A DNA stretch of 64,000 bases from an uncultured Alphaproteobacteria bacterium (GCA_937776645.1 CALMRI010000002.1:1-64000); one strand, 5' to 3'; counted from the stretch's first letter, positions 1 to 8,685 are shown. Notes: generated by a model from the sequence alone, not told the origin. Program-made: numbers and translations.

Positions 1-457
1 ACCTGGAGCGCTGCACGACGATGAAGGCCAAAGAGTTCACTGATCCTTGGAAATGGCGTTGGCGGCGTCTGGCTGTGACCAAGCCCATGTCCGGCACCGA
101 CCACGACTGCTGTCGGATAACGGGCCCAGCTACATCTCCGGCAATTTTGCCGAATAGCTCGATGCCAAGGACATCATCCATGCTCGAGGAGCGCCCTATC
201 ATCCCCAGATCCAGGGTAAGATCGAGCGGCAGAAAAAAGAAGGGCACCCCCTCCTGAAGAACCTGGCCCCGGTGGATGTCTACTCCGGCAGGAGACAGGA
301 GATTCTCGAAGAGCCCAGGCGCACCAAACGACAGACCTTTGAACACCGGCGCTTGCTACGTCGCAAAATTGACGCACGGTATGAACCAACCAGAGGGGCC
401 ATATCCTCCGCTGAAACACAGCCTCATATGTCCCAAATATTACGGCGACGCACAGTC
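1..457 (+). mobile_element. IS3-family transposase remnant (C-terminal half, decayed)
   Basis: Conceptual translation across two frames gives the rve/DDE catalytic half of an IS3-family OrfB transposase. It shows CTTMKAK, then LLSDNGPSYISG (second catalytic Asp), RGAPYHPQIQGKIE (catalytic Glu), and the usual tail DVYSGRR...RRLLRRK. One frameshift lies near 48-55 and an in-frame TAG at 155-157. The stretch between the catalytic Glu and LKNLAPVDVY is much shorter than in intact IS3 transposases, so an internal deletion is present too. The 5' part lies outside the window. The last ~108 bp (350-457) recur at 2381-2488. Certain as an IS3-type relic; the subgroup is not assigned. Confidence 0.85.
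350..457 (+). repeat. IS3 3'-end repeat, copy A
   Basis: About 108 bp starting CGCTTGCTAC and including AGAGGGGCCA, matched by copy B at 2381-2488 with scattered substitutions and no obvious gap. It covers the last codons of the transposase and the 3' untranslated end of the element. Copy A has lost the stop codon that copy B keeps (TAA at 2408-2410). Confidence 0.75.
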
Positions 458-853
458 GAGCGCACCGGGCCTGGGCATCAGTTTGCCATCCCGGGCACCG
501 AGAAACCAACCCCCGTTCCACGGATAGAGTACGCGACTGACGGCAGCCAATTAGTGATTCCGGGCGCTGAGAAAATCAACGGAAAAGTTTTGTCCAATCG
601 CCTCATGCGGAAGCCGTTTCGCCCCGTGTCGGACAACGCGGCCTCTCCGGTGCGACATTGTTCGGCCGCTACCACTTGAAGCAATTCGTGGCGATCATCT
701 CGTCACCTCGTGCGACGAGGTGGCGGCGTCTGCGATATCATATTCGAGGCCGTTATGTTCCATTGCTCAACACGGTTCTATATCGTGTTTCTGGCGAAAC
801 TATCCAACCGCGAGCAGCCTGACCGAATGAGTGACAAGAAGGAGCGGACGCCC
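458..853. other. Gene-free stretch with a degenerate direct repeat
   Basis: No supported gene. Two imperfect ~32-bp direct repeats lie at 479-510 and 548-580. In one frame both read Q-[FL]-x-I-P-G-[TA]-E-K, so this may be a decayed coding sequence with a repeated peptide motif. It directly follows the IS3 remnant. Confidence 0.4.
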
Positions 854-1102
854 ATGTCTCAATATTTTAATCCCGATCTTGGAAGTGATATTGCCAGTCC
901 GTTCGCGCGGGACGAGATTGATCAACTTATTCGCCGTTCCTATTGGCTGGATATGAGCGATAGATCCGTAGTGATGGCATTGGTCCAAGGAATTGGAGAG
1001 AATCTAAGCAACGATCAAAAGCGCGCTCATCTTGCCGATATTCGCCGTGATCATCTCGTTGATGAGGTTTGCCCGCAGGAAATACTACCACCTGAACGTT
1101 GA
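854..1102 (+). CDS. Small hypothetical protein (82 aa)
   Basis: An 82-residue open frame. The start at 854 is chosen because AAGGAG lies about 10 bases upstream; the same frame is open further upstream without a comparable ribosome site. The protein is soluble and acidic, with no membrane segment or signal peptide, and no family is recognised. Its middle (FARDEIDQLIRRSYWLDMSDRSV) reads like an ordinary amphipathic helix-rich domain rather than random sequence. It lies between an IS3 remnant and the inverted repeat at 1202, so it could be passenger DNA. Whether it is expressed is unknown. Confidence 0.35.
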   Translation: MSQYFNPDLGSDIASPFARDEIDQLIRRSYWLDMSDRSVVMALVQGIGENLSNDQKRAHLADIRRDHLVDEVCPQEILPPER

Positions 1103-1646
1103 TCAACACGGACAACGGGAAGGAACTTCCTTCCACGGGCCTTGTCGTTCCACGTCCCCGTTCAGTCGGATGGGGCAACGAGAGGTATTGTCAGTTCAAT
1201 GAAGTCAGTTTGGTCTGACAGTGCCGGCGATATCATTATTAACGAGGGACAAGCGGGCAAAGTGGTTCGAGAAACAACACCTAAAATGGCCGCTTCTACA
1301 AGTGATTCGATCCAAGTGTCTAGTAATTGTCTGCCCTCTATTGGTTTTCGTTTGATTTGTTTGGCGTGCTTTTCCGGGCCGATGTTGATTAGCATGTAGA
1401 TCTAGCCGTTCGGCGTCATAATCACGCGTCATAACGGAGCCCAAATGGGAAATCCCGGTTTCTAATCAGGTCGAAACCCGGGGCGGGCCGAAATGAGTGA
1501 ACGTGCAGTATCGATTGATAGGGCACAGAGCCGCAAGGTTCCGGTTTCCTTACCTAATTCACAACGTTTTGGGTCCGGGCTTAGAAAAAGAGGCATCAAA
1601 GTTGTTGAATTTCCCTTGAGCCAGGATTCCCAACCGCTCCACAGGA
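1103..1646. other. Gene-free stretch containing one inverted-repeat copy
   Basis: No coding sequence with recognisable family features on either strand. The only structure seen is the left member of a 19-bp inverted repeat at 1202-1220. The sequence is mixed in composition and surrounded by IS remnants. Confidence 0.4.
1202..1220 (+). repeat. Left copy of perfect 19-bp inverted repeat
   Basis: AAGTCAGTTTGGTCTGACA is the exact reverse complement of 1958-1976. Sequence similarity stops at both edges. It reads as a solo end of the same IS6-type element whose remnant starts at 1958, in opposite orientation. Confidence 0.8.
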
Positions 1647-1886
1647 TCAGATCCGGTTGTGCGAGCCGTCGCAGAGCGGGCCCTTTTTGCTGTGCTTGCA
1701 GCCGCAGAAGAACACCGTCCCGTCTTTCTCTGCGGTATAGCGCACCGGCGTAAGTTCCGTTCCCTTATGCGAGCCGTCACAGAACGGCTGCTTGGCGCTC
1801 TTGCCGCAGGAACACCAGGAGTAGGTCCGTCCAGCCTGCACTTCGGTGCGATAGGGGGCTCTCTGCAGAATGTCTGGTGTCGCCAT
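1647..1886 (-). CDS. CDGSH iron-sulfur domain protein, tandem motif
   Basis: A 79-residue protein with two complete CDGSH-type motifs: CSCGKSAKQPFCDGSH around residues 24-39 and CGCKHSKKGPLCDGSH near the C-terminus. Each supplies the 3Cys-1His ligand set for a [2Fe-2S] cluster, as in the mitoNEET/CISD family. Bacterial two-motif members are typically 70-90 aa and soluble, which fits. The ATG at 1886 is preferred over the frame's upstream start because the extra 22 residues are unlike the family. The gene stands alone between the inverted repeats at 1202 and 1958, in a region made of IS remnants, so it may have arrived as passenger DNA. A role in redox or iron-sulfur homeostasis is family knowledge; the exact partner is unknown. 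Confidence 0.85.
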   Translation of the reverse strand: MATPDILQRAPYRTEVQAGRTYSWCSCGKSAKQPFCDGSHKGTELTPVRYTAEKDGTVFFCGCKHSKKGPLCDGSHNRI

Positions 1887-1957
1887 TACGATTAGTCCCA
1901 TAAGCGATGAATCACAGGTCCAATGGTAGCCGGATGGGGTCTGTCGTGACAAGGCGT

Positions 1958-1976
1958 TGTCAGACCAAACTGACTT
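1958..1976 (+). repeat. Right copy of 19-bp inverted repeat / left end of IS6-type remnant
   Basis: TGTCAGACCAAACTGACTT lies 34 bases before the transposase start at 2011. Its reverse complement is perfect at 1202-1220. A partial match (TTGATCTGACA) closes the remnant at about 2361-2371, consistent with terminal inverted repeats. Confidence 0.75.
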
Positions 1977-2371
1977 TCAGGTTAGAGGTAATTGTTTGTA
2001 GCTTCGTTGGATGCAAAATCTGTTTCGATATTTCAACCGTTCGCCCGACATCATCCGCTTCGCTGTGATGGTGTACGTCCGCTATCTGCTGTCGCTCCAT
2101 CAGGGCGAAGATCTTCCATTCGAACGTGGCATCGATATCAGCCATTGCGGCGACGGGAGAAAACGATAGCTAAGTTCAGGGACACCGGCACCCTTCAGAA
2201 ATTTATCTCGATCCATGCCTCACTCCACAACCATCTCAATAACGAGCGCCACCTGAATCGCCACTAAACTTTCAAACAAGACCGCGCCGCTGGTTTGGCC
2301 CAATGGCGACATCTCACCGGTTAAGATTCAATAGCTCAAGCGTTTCTCAGGCCTTAAAAATTGATCTGACA
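1958..2371 (+). mobile_element. IS6-family element, internally deleted
   Basis: A start at 2011 gives the typical N-terminus of an IS6-family transposase (MQNLFRYFNRSPDIIRFAV, then SLHQGEDLPFERGIDIS). Right after about 2145 the sequence jumps, in another frame, to the typical C-terminus (RREKTIAKFR, LQKFISIHASLHNH, NNERHLNRH, then AGLAQWRHLTG and stop). The whole DDE core is missing, roughly 130 codons. A stop is also present at 2265-2267. The terminal repeats are visible at 1958-1976 and about 2361-2371. It lies directly against the 3' end of an IS3 transposase at 2378, suggesting it inserted into that older element. Confidence 0.75.
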
Positions 2372-2377
2372 ATGTCT

Positions 2378-2488
2378 GGCCGCTTGCTACACCACAAAGT
2401 CGCCGCCTAATATCAACCAATCAGAGGGGCCAAATCCTCTGTTGAATCACAGCTTCACCTGTCCCGAATGTTACGACGACGCATAGTT
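2378..2488 (+). mobile_element. IS3-family 3' end, copy B
   Basis: The sequence reads RLLHHKVAA and a stop (TAA 2408-2410), the normal end of IS3 OrfB transposases, followed by the same 3' untranslated sequence as copy A at 350-457. Everything upstream is replaced by the IS6 remnant ending at 2371. Confidence 0.75.
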
Positions 2489-2507
2489 TAGACGAAGGAT
2501 TGTCAGC

Positions 2508-3590
2508 ATGGGTATCGCCATTTCGCAGTCACTTTCTTCGTGGCGGATCGTGGATCTCGAACAGGATCCGAATTGGATATTCACGATTGAGGATAAGGGC
2601 CGCGCGCAGCTCGCGCGAACGGTGCGGGCCGCCTTTGACCCGGAACGACCGTTGTTCGACTATCGCCGCGAGGATTTTGATTTGGGTCCAGCCTGGGACA
2701 TCATCGCCCCGGCCGTCTGGCAAGCGCATCATGGCCGAGGTCTCGCACTAGTCCGCGGTTTGCCGCGGGACGATCTCAGCGAGGAAGAATTCAAGCTACT
2801 GAATTGGGCGATTGGTCTCTATGTCGGCGTTGCTCGCCCCCAGGGAAAAGCCAGCCAGTATATCTCGCCGGTTCGCGATGTAGGGGTTAATTATCGAGCG
2901 GCCAGCGGGCGGGGATATTCCTCCAACGCCAAGCTTGACTTCCATGTGGATGGCGCCGACCTGACGACGCTCGCCTGCTACAATACGGCGAAGGCGGGCG
3001 GCCAAAGCATGATCTCCAGTAGCATTACGGCGCGGGATGTGCTGATGGCCGAGCGGCCCGACCTGGCGGAAATTGCCCACCGGGATTTCTATTTCAGCCG
3101 CCAGAACGAGGAAACCGAGGACGAGGGGCCATTTTATGTCCAACCACTGTTCGACTATGCGGACGGCAGGATCTTCGGCAAGTGGAACCGCAACCGCGTG
3201 CAAAGCGCCCAGCGCTTCGACGAGGTGCCACGACTGACTGACAAGCAGCTTGAGGCCATGGCGATGATGGATGAGATCCTGCAACGGCCGGAGAATATGT
3301 TCACCATGTATTTGGCGCCCGGCGACCTGCAGATCCTCAACAATTACACGACCCTGCATTCCCGTACCGAATACGAGGATTTCGAGAATTCGGAGGAAAA
3401 GCGACTGCTGTTCCGACTATGGTTGGCGCCGCCGGATTCGGTGCAGCTGCCGGAAAGTTGGTGGGATTTCTACCGCGCGACCGCGCCGGGCACCGTGCGT
3501 GGCGGTATTCGTGGTCATTGTCATGATAACGAATGCCGAGCGTTCGAAGGGCGTCAGGCTGTGGATTTAGGGATGACGCTGGCTGGCTGA
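2508..3590 (+). CDS. TauD/TfdA-family Fe(II)/2-oxoglutarate dioxygenase
   Basis: A 360-residue protein of the TauD/TfdA family, which hydroxylates or decarboxylates a substrate using Fe(II), 2-oxoglutarate and O2 in the cytoplasm. The facial triad is visible: His146-x-Asp148 (FHVDGAD) and distal His284 (NNYTTLHSRTEY), with the 2-oxoglutarate-binding Arg near 299-303 (KRLLFRLWLAPP). The N-terminal ~60 residues are longer than in TauD itself and resemble the larger clavaminate-synthase-like members. The ATG at 2508 has GAAGGA about 9 bases upstream. No operon partner; it sits between IS relics, so its substrate cannot be inferred. Confidence 0.9.
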   Translation: MGIAISQSLSSWRIVDLEQDPNWIFTIEDKGRAQLARTVRAAFDPERPLFDYRREDFDLGPAWDIIAPAVWQAHHGRGLALVRGLPRDDLSEEEFKLLNWAIGLYVGVARPQGKASQYISPVRDVGVNYRAASGRGYSSNAKLDFHVDGADLTTLACYNTAKAGGQSMISSSITARDVLMAERPDLAEIAHRDFYFSRQNEETEDEGPFYVQPLFDYADGRIFGKWNRNRVQSAQRFDEVPRLTDKQLEAMAMMDEILQRPENMFTMYLAPGDLQILNNYTTLHSRTEYEDFENSEEKRLLFRLWLAPPDSVQLPESWWDFYRATAPGTVRGGIRGHCHDNECRAFEGRQAVDLGMTLAG

Positions 3591-3868
3591 TCCGAGTGGT
3601 GAGACATTCGTGAGATGTAATCTGAACGATCGAGCGAGACATGGACTGGACGAGTTATAGTTTTCCCCTGAGCGCTTCGTAAGGCGTCTTACTTATTTTT
3701 CTCGACCGCCATGACGAAGCACGGGAGGCCCTACGAAGGGGCCTGGAGCGACAGCCCACATGGCCTGCGTTGCACAACTGATGTTGGCAGTCAGCATAAG
3801 AGCGGCGATGAAGCAGAGGCCTTCCAGCAACGGGAGCGAGGCCCAGAGGGTGAAGCCAATACCTTGCT

Positions 3869-4255
3869 TTGTGCCTTCATTTCGACCGCCGCCTGAAGTT
3901 TGAGTTTTGCGGCTCCTGGATCACCTCCGACGCTGGATTGTTTGCCTATCGTAAACTCGATGGTGCCTTTGGCCTGGCCGTACTCGCGGGATCAGTGCTT
4001 CTGGGTAACCGGACGGGCAGGGACAGCTGGCATGGTCTGGTTAGTCTGCTGTGTACAACTTATGGTAGCTTCGCCGGCTACGAGGACGTGAATGACGCTG
4101 CCCGCCAGGAACGGGGTCTCGCGATGCGTTGGATCGTCGGCGGCAAGGCCATCGAGCGCGGCGGCGCAACGACCAGCCAAACGGGCCAGTTCGAGACCGA
4201 GATTCTGTCGACGAACGATAACCTCGCTGCCCTATCCGACTTATCGAGGACATGA
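3869..4255 (+). mobile_element. IS1380-family transposase fragment (N-terminal part)
   Basis: The frame reads KFEFCGSWITSDAGLFAYRKLD, then LAGYEDVND-like FAGYEDVNDAARQ and AMRWIVGGKAIERGGATTSQTGQFETE. These are characteristic of the N-terminal third of IS1380-family transposases. It ends at a stop after LAALSDLS; intact members continue for about 300 more residues with the DDE core. No terminal repeats were found. The preceding 3600-3868 sequence may be the element's 5' region but shows nothing definite. Confidence 0.75.
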
Positions 4256-4349
4256 ATCTACAGGATATCGATATGAAATGTGCCTATAAAAGTATTTATC
4301 TAAACGGTGCGCAGACAATTTTGATGTTGTGGGTGACTGACACGTGAAG

Positions 4350-5339
4350 CTAATCCATAAAGCGATCGTCCGGACCGACCAAATGCAGCGGCTCATCGCC
4401 GAGCAACGCTCGTCGGCAATTCGCGGTGGCTCGGGTTAGCGCGGTCCGTCGCCAGCCCCGTACCGAGGCGGAGTTGTGCGGTGAGGCGATGACGTTCGCC
4501 AGATCGAGAAAGGGCCGACCCATGTGGAAGGCGCCATGACGCATCGGTTCCACCCACCAGGCGTCGATACAAGCGGTGAAATCAGGATGCGCGCGCAGAT
4601 GATCGTATAGGGCCGCCTCGTCGATAATTTCGCCGCGCGCCAAATTGACCAAGATCGCGTCGGGTTTCATAAGCGTCAGCTCCCTGGTGCCAATCATTCC
4701 CTCCGTGGCTCGGGTCAAGGGTAGGCTGACCAGGAGCACATCGGCCATGGCGAGCAGCGTGTCAAATTCGGCTGGCCGGCCGATCCAATCTGTCGGCTCG
4801 TCACTGGCCCCCCGACGATTGATGGCGTGCACCGACATGCCCAGCCCACGGAGCAATCTGGCGCTGGCGACGCCGATTCCACCGAAGCCGAGAATGCCGG
4901 CGACGCTGCCAGCCAGCATGCGGTTCGCGGTAAACTGATTGAAATCGCCACGTTTTAAATTGTCATGCTCGACTATCAACCGTTTGGTTGCCGCTAGCGC
5001 CATCGCTAGGCCATGCTCGGCCATCGGCTCCGCATATCCGCCGCCGTTGAAGGCGACCTGTAGGCCCGCAGGCAAGCCGCCAAGCGGTATAAAGTCGATA
5101 CCGGCGCTGACGAACTGCAATAGTGAGGCGTTGGCCAATAGTCCAAGTTCATCGGTACCCAGTTCCTTCGATATGTTTCGCGCCAATAGTACATCGGCGT
5201 TGGCCAGAATTTCGGCGCGGGCTTCGGACGGGTGATCTTCCAACCCGACAACCTCGCCAGCGCCGTCCAGAGCGCCCGTGACAATCTCGCGACCCTCGTC
5301 ATCAAGCGCGTAGGTCACAACCAGTTTCTTGGGTGTCAT
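4350..5339 (-). CDS. D-isomer-specific 2-hydroxyacid dehydrogenase family protein
   Basis: A 329-residue NAD(P)-dependent oxidoreductase with the two-domain formate/D-lactate dehydrogenase fold. Seen: the Rossmann loop GILGFGGIG, catalytic Arg in VNLARGEIIDE, Glu in WWVEP, and catalytic His in ASPHNSAS. Members reduce or oxidise 2-keto/2-hydroxy acids. The ATG at 5339 is preferred to the TTG 18 codons upstream because the family begins at KKLVVTYAL. It is transcribed away from the SDR at 5566, giving a 226-bp divergent promoter region. Substrate unknown; glyoxylate, hydroxypyruvate and phosphoglycerate-type acids are all possible. Confidence 0.85.
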   Translation of the reverse strand: MTPKKLVVTYALDDEGREIVTGALDGAGEVVGLEDHPSEARAEILANADVLLARNISKELGTDELGLLANASLLQFVSAGIDFIPLGGLPAGLQVAFNGGGYAEPMAEHGLAMALAATKRLIVEHDNLKRGDFNQFTANRMLAGSVAGILGFGGIGVASARLLRGLGMSVHAINRRGASDEPTDWIGRPAEFDTLLAMADVLLVSLPLTRATEGMIGTRELTLMKPDAILVNLARGEIIDEAALYDHLRAHPDFTACIDAWWVEPMRHGAFHMGRPFLDLANVIASPHNSASVRGWRRTALTRATANCRRALLGDEPLHLVGPDDRFMD

Positions 5340-5565
5340 GTGTCGATTACCCCGCTTTGGTAGGAGAGAGCACCCTGGTTTGGCTGGCGTCAATCGAGAC
5401 CGGAGCGGGGTGCCGTATCGGTTGCTCCGACCATTTGGGTTTCCAATATTGGGCGGAGCTCAAACATGATTTCCGGCGGCGGTCCATGAAAGGAGGATAT
5501 CGACGCGAGATAAGTGTGCATGATCGTTGCAAGGAGACCAAGTCGCACGAAGGGGGGGATGGAAC

Positions 5566-6348
5566 ATGACGGGGCGCATGACGGGACGGCGGGCGGTGGT
5601 AACCGGTGGGGCTTCGGGAATTGGCCGGGCGATCGCGGCGGCGTATTTGCGAGAGGGCGCCGCCGTGGTGATCGCCGATATTGATGCCGCGGCCGCGGAC
5701 CGCGCGGCGGCCGAGCTTTCAAGCGTCGGCACCATTTCCTGGATCGGCTGCGACGTGACCAAGTCCGCCGAGACCCAGGCCTTGGCCACCGAATCCGCGC
5801 GACGTCTCGGCGGGGTCGATGTGTTGGTCAACAACGCGGGTCTTAGCGGCCGGGGCTTGATCACCGAGATCCCGGAGGAGCGGATAGACGCCCTGTTGGC
5901 GGTCAACTTGAAAGGCGTCATCCTATGCGCTCAGGCTTTTGCCCAGGCGATGTTGGACGCCGGCGACGCGGTCATGATCAACATGTCGTCCCAAGCGGGC
6001 AAGCGCGGTTGGGCGGAGCTGTCGGTCTACGGGGCGACCAAGGCTGGTGTGCTCGGGATGAGCCGGGCACTCGCTGTGGAGCTTGCTCCGGCGGTACGGG
6101 TCAACGCTATTTGCCCCGGTTATATTAGCGACGTTGGCATGGCCTGGCGTGGCTGGCAGGCGCGATCCGACAACGAGGGTGGTAGTGCAGCCTCAATCGC
6201 GGAGCATTTCGCACAGGAAAACATTCCGCTGCAGCGCCTGCAGAGCGCTGCCGATATCGCCAATGCCGCGGTATTCCTGGCATCCGCTGAGGCTCGGGAG
6301 ATCACCGGAGCTGCTCTCAATGTTGGCGGAGGGGTGGTGATGGATTGA
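5566..6348 (+). CDS. Short-chain dehydrogenase/reductase (SDR)
   Basis: A 260-residue classical SDR. Seen: TGGASGIG cofactor loop near residues 13-20, NNAG, Ser in NMSSQAG, and catalytic YGATK. The Asp in VIADID after the second strand suggests NAD preference. The ATG at 5566 has a run of G (GGGGGGGA) about 6 bases upstream; the TTG start 13 codons earlier is less likely. A C-terminal GxALNVGGG motif is present. The substrate is a secondary alcohol or ketone of unknown identity. Transcribed divergently from the 2-hydroxyacid dehydrogenase. Confidence 0.88.
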   Translation: MTGRMTGRRAVVTGGASGIGRAIAAAYLREGAAVVIADIDAAAADRAAAELSSVGTISWIGCDVTKSAETQALATESARRLGGVDVLVNNAGLSGRGLITEIPEERIDALLAVNLKGVILCAQAFAQAMLDAGDAVMINMSSQAGKRGWAELSVYGATKAGVLGMSRALAVELAPAVRVNAICPGYISDVGMAWRGWQARSDNEGGSAASIAEHFAQENIPLQRLQSAADIANAAVFLASAEAREITGAALNVGGGVVMD

Positions 6349-6541
6349 CGCGGCACCTTTAAACCGGGTTGCCATCGTCAGAACGATAAGAAGCGGAAGA
6401 GGAAGCGCGCCTATTTTATCAAGCGGAGAGACCTTTCCCCAATGGGCTACCGCACAGCGTACGCTCAAAGTCGCCAAGAGGACCCACTGTAGTTTTTGAA
6501 ACGGTCGATGGTGAAATACGCCCAGAACATCTCCATTCGTT

Positions 6542-6913
6542 TTCGTCCCCGACACCGGTGGCCAAGGCGAGTACCGGGGCTGCCTTTCCGTCGTTCGACA
6601 GTATCGCTTTCTTGACGGTGTGGGGATCTTGTCGTACCGCTTGGACCGACAGGACTATTTTCCCTTTGGTCTCGCCGATGGCAAGGAGGGAACAGCCTCA
6701 ATCACGCTGTTTAATCCAGGGACACTCAACGAGAGATTGCTTCCAGGAAAGACGACTCGTGAAATCAGATCGGGCGACGTAATTCGCCACCTAGCGGCTG
6801 GCGGCGGATACGGCCCCGCCGGATCGCGCGACGTAGATAGGATCAATGCGGATCTTCGCAATAAAAAATTCTCCGCCGAGTTTGCGGGGCACATTATCGG
6901 GCGAATTTCATAA
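6542..6913 (+). pseudogene. Hydantoinase B C-terminal fragment
   Basis: The frame gives VPDTGGQGEYRGCLSVVRQY, GILSYRLDRQ, LADGKEGTASITLFNPGT, LPGKTTREIRSGDVIRHLAAGGGYGPA, then DLRNKKFSAEFA and a stop. This is the conserved C-terminal ~120 residues of hydantoinase B/oxoprolinase (HyuB). The upstream ~400 residues are absent; an in-frame stop (TGA 6512-6514) precedes it. It lies antisense and convergent to the broken TauD gene at 7069-7915. A relic of a third hydantoinase locus in the window. Confidence 0.85.
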
Positions 6914-7068
6914 CTTGAAATCCGCGAGCAATTGAACGAGGGCGAATGATGTTCAGCTTGCCACCTACCGGCGGTCGATAATGTAAATGTTTGGCGCCAG
7001 CGTCGCCCACGATTTCCGAAACCGTCACCAGCGCTGATCGTAGCTGGCCAAGCTCTTGATGGTAGAAC

Positions 7069-7915
7069 TTTCTCAGTGCCGGCCACCGTACATCGGCGCA
7101 TGACTCGCGCGTGTTTATCGACCGCATAGCCGGTCAGCCGATGCAGGGTCGAACGGTTGTCCCAAATCAGAAGGTCGCCCTCGCGCCATTGATGACGATA
7201 GACATTGCCAACACTTGTCAAGCGATCCTCCAGCGCGCGCAATCGGGCCCGGCCTTTGTCAACGGGCTCGTCCAAAATATGGGACGCGTGAGCACCTAGA
7301 TAAATAGACCGCCGACCATCGGGCAATGACCTGACCAAAGGGTGCGTGACATCGGGAACCTTAGCCAATTCCTCGGCCTTGACTGGTTCTAACCTGCCTG
7401 GGTTGGTTGACCGGCTATAGGCGTAGGAGTGGACCGTTTCGAGGCTTTCCAATTCGGTCTTCTCATCCGCTGACAAACTGTCATAGGCGGCGATCATATT
7501 AGCGAATTCCGTGTCACCTTCCTCGGGCGGCACGGTGATCGCGTAAAGGACTGTCGCGAAACAGGGAAATTCCCGAAAACTACTGTCGGTGTGCCAACGC
7601 GAAGCCCCCCCTGAGAAACACCGCCTGTGGCTCCTCACGGTGTGTCAGCGATCCATCGGGTTTGGTGTTCGTGAGGTTAAAGACCTCCGGGTAGTCGGGA
7701 TGGCGCTTCTCGGGCTCTGGCAGGAGTTCAAGCACCCCAAAATTTCGGCAGAACCCCGCGAAGGCGCCGTCGCTCAACTTTTGATCACGAAACAACAGAA
7801 CCTGCGAACGCGCCAACCTGGCCTTCAGCGTGCTGGCTTGCGTGGCCATGTCATCGTTGCAGTCGACGCTTTTCACGAGAGCGCCCAGGGACGGATGAAG
7901 TGGGAAAAAATCCAT
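7069..7915 (-). pseudogene. TauD/TfdA dioxygenase, frameshifted and without normal stop
   Basis: Two overlapping frames together make a TauD/TfdA protein. The N-terminal frame (7915 down to ~7605) has LLFRDQKLSD and TNTKPDGSLTHREEPQAVF. The C-terminal frame (from ~7610) has GGASRWHTDSSFRE (iron-binding His-x-Asp), GDTEFANM, YLGAHASHI, LIWDNRSTLHR (distal His) and HARVMRRCTVAG. The break falls at a run of seven C at 7605-7611, so a single-base indel is the cause. After TVAGTEK, where the family ends, no stop follows and the frame runs on to 6655 through sequence antisense to the hydantoinase-B fragment. The start lies 17 bp after the SDR stop (7933), so the two formed an operon. Confidence 0.8.
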
Positions 7916-7932
7916 CGGCTCGCTTTCACCCG

Positions 7933-8685
7933 CTATTGCGCGGTAAATCCACCATCGACCACCAACTCGGCGCCGGTCACGAAGGCGGCCTCGTCCGAGG
8001 CAAGGAACAATACGGCATAGGCGACATCGAGAGCCTCTCCGTACCGGCCGAGCGGCGTCGCCTGTTCGGTCCGTTGGCGGCCTTCTGGATTAGACCAGAC
8101 TGCCTTGGTCATGTCGGTTCTAATCGGGCCGGGATGCACCGAATTGACCCGAATGGAATCGGCGGCATATTGCAGCGCGATCGACTTGGTCATGATGCGC
8201 ACCGCACCCTTCGAGGCGTTGTAGCCTGCATGAACGTATTTCTGACCAATTAACCCTGAAATGGACGAGATGTTGACGATCGAACCGCCGCCGGCGCGGC
8301 GTATGGCTGGAATGGCGGCGCGTATGCCGAGATAGGTGCCTCTCGTGTTAACCGCGAGGAACCTGTCGAAGTCTTCAAGAGTGTCGTCGTCGCCCTTGCT
8401 GTACCCGGCAATTCCGGCGTTGTTAACGAGAATATCCAGCTTGCCATAAGTCAATTCTGCGGTTTTTACGGCCTCGCTCCATGCCTCCTCCTGGGTCACA
8501 TCCAGGGGAACATAGGTGGCACCGCTACCCTGCTGGCGAATTTCCGCCGCAACCTGCTCGCCCGCCTCGTCGAGCACATCGCCGAGTACGACTTGAGCCC
8601 CTTCCCTAGCGAAAAGTCTGGCTTCCTCGGCCCCCATTCCTCGCGCCGCGCCACTGATCAGCGCTACCTTTCCCACAAGCCTCAT
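7933..8685 (-). CDS. SDR family oxidoreductase (3-alpha/20-beta-HSD-like)
   Basis: A 250-residue classical SDR. Seen: SGAARGMG cofactor loop, GDVLDE (NAD-type Asp), NNAGIAGYSKG, ISSISGLIGQKYVHAGYNASK (catalytic Ser, Tyr and Lys), HPGPIRTDM, and the C-terminal FVTGAELVVDGGF. Closest by eye to the cyclopentanol/3-alpha-20-beta-hydroxysteroid dehydrogenase group, which oxidises cyclic secondary alcohols; the true substrate is unknown. A strong ribosome site (GGGAGGA) lies just upstream of the ATG at 8685. It is followed after 17 bp by the frameshifted TauD gene, so a dioxygenase plus dehydrogenase pathway is likely. Confidence 0.88.
   Translation of the reverse strand: MRLVGKVALISGAARGMGAEEARLFAREGAQVVLGDVLDEAGEQVAAEIRQQGSGATYVPLDVTQEEAWSEAVKTAELTYGKLDILVNNAGIAGYSKGDDDTLEDFDRFLAVNTRGTYLGIRAAIPAIRRAGGGSIVNISSISGLIGQKYVHAGYNASKGAVRIMTKSIALQYAADSIRVNSVHPGPIRTDMTKAVWSNPEGRQRTEQATPLGRYGEALDVAYAVLFLASDEAAFVTGAELVVDGGFTAQ

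Noticed and set aside
174-521. 115-codon minus-strand frame over the IS3 remnant
   Set aside because: Shadow of the plus-strand transposase remnant; no family features or ribosome site.
1960-2145. 61-codon minus-strand frame with HHH stretch
   Set aside because: It is the antisense of the IS6-type N-terminal coding sequence, which is the recognisable strand.
6655-7070. C-terminal extension of the TauD frame as a new domain
   Set aside because: It is low-complexity and antisense to a clear hydantoinase-B fragment; better explained by a lost stop.
6894-7127. 77-codon minus-strand frame ending at 6894
   Set aside because: Overlaps the TauD tail in another frame; no recognisable family.
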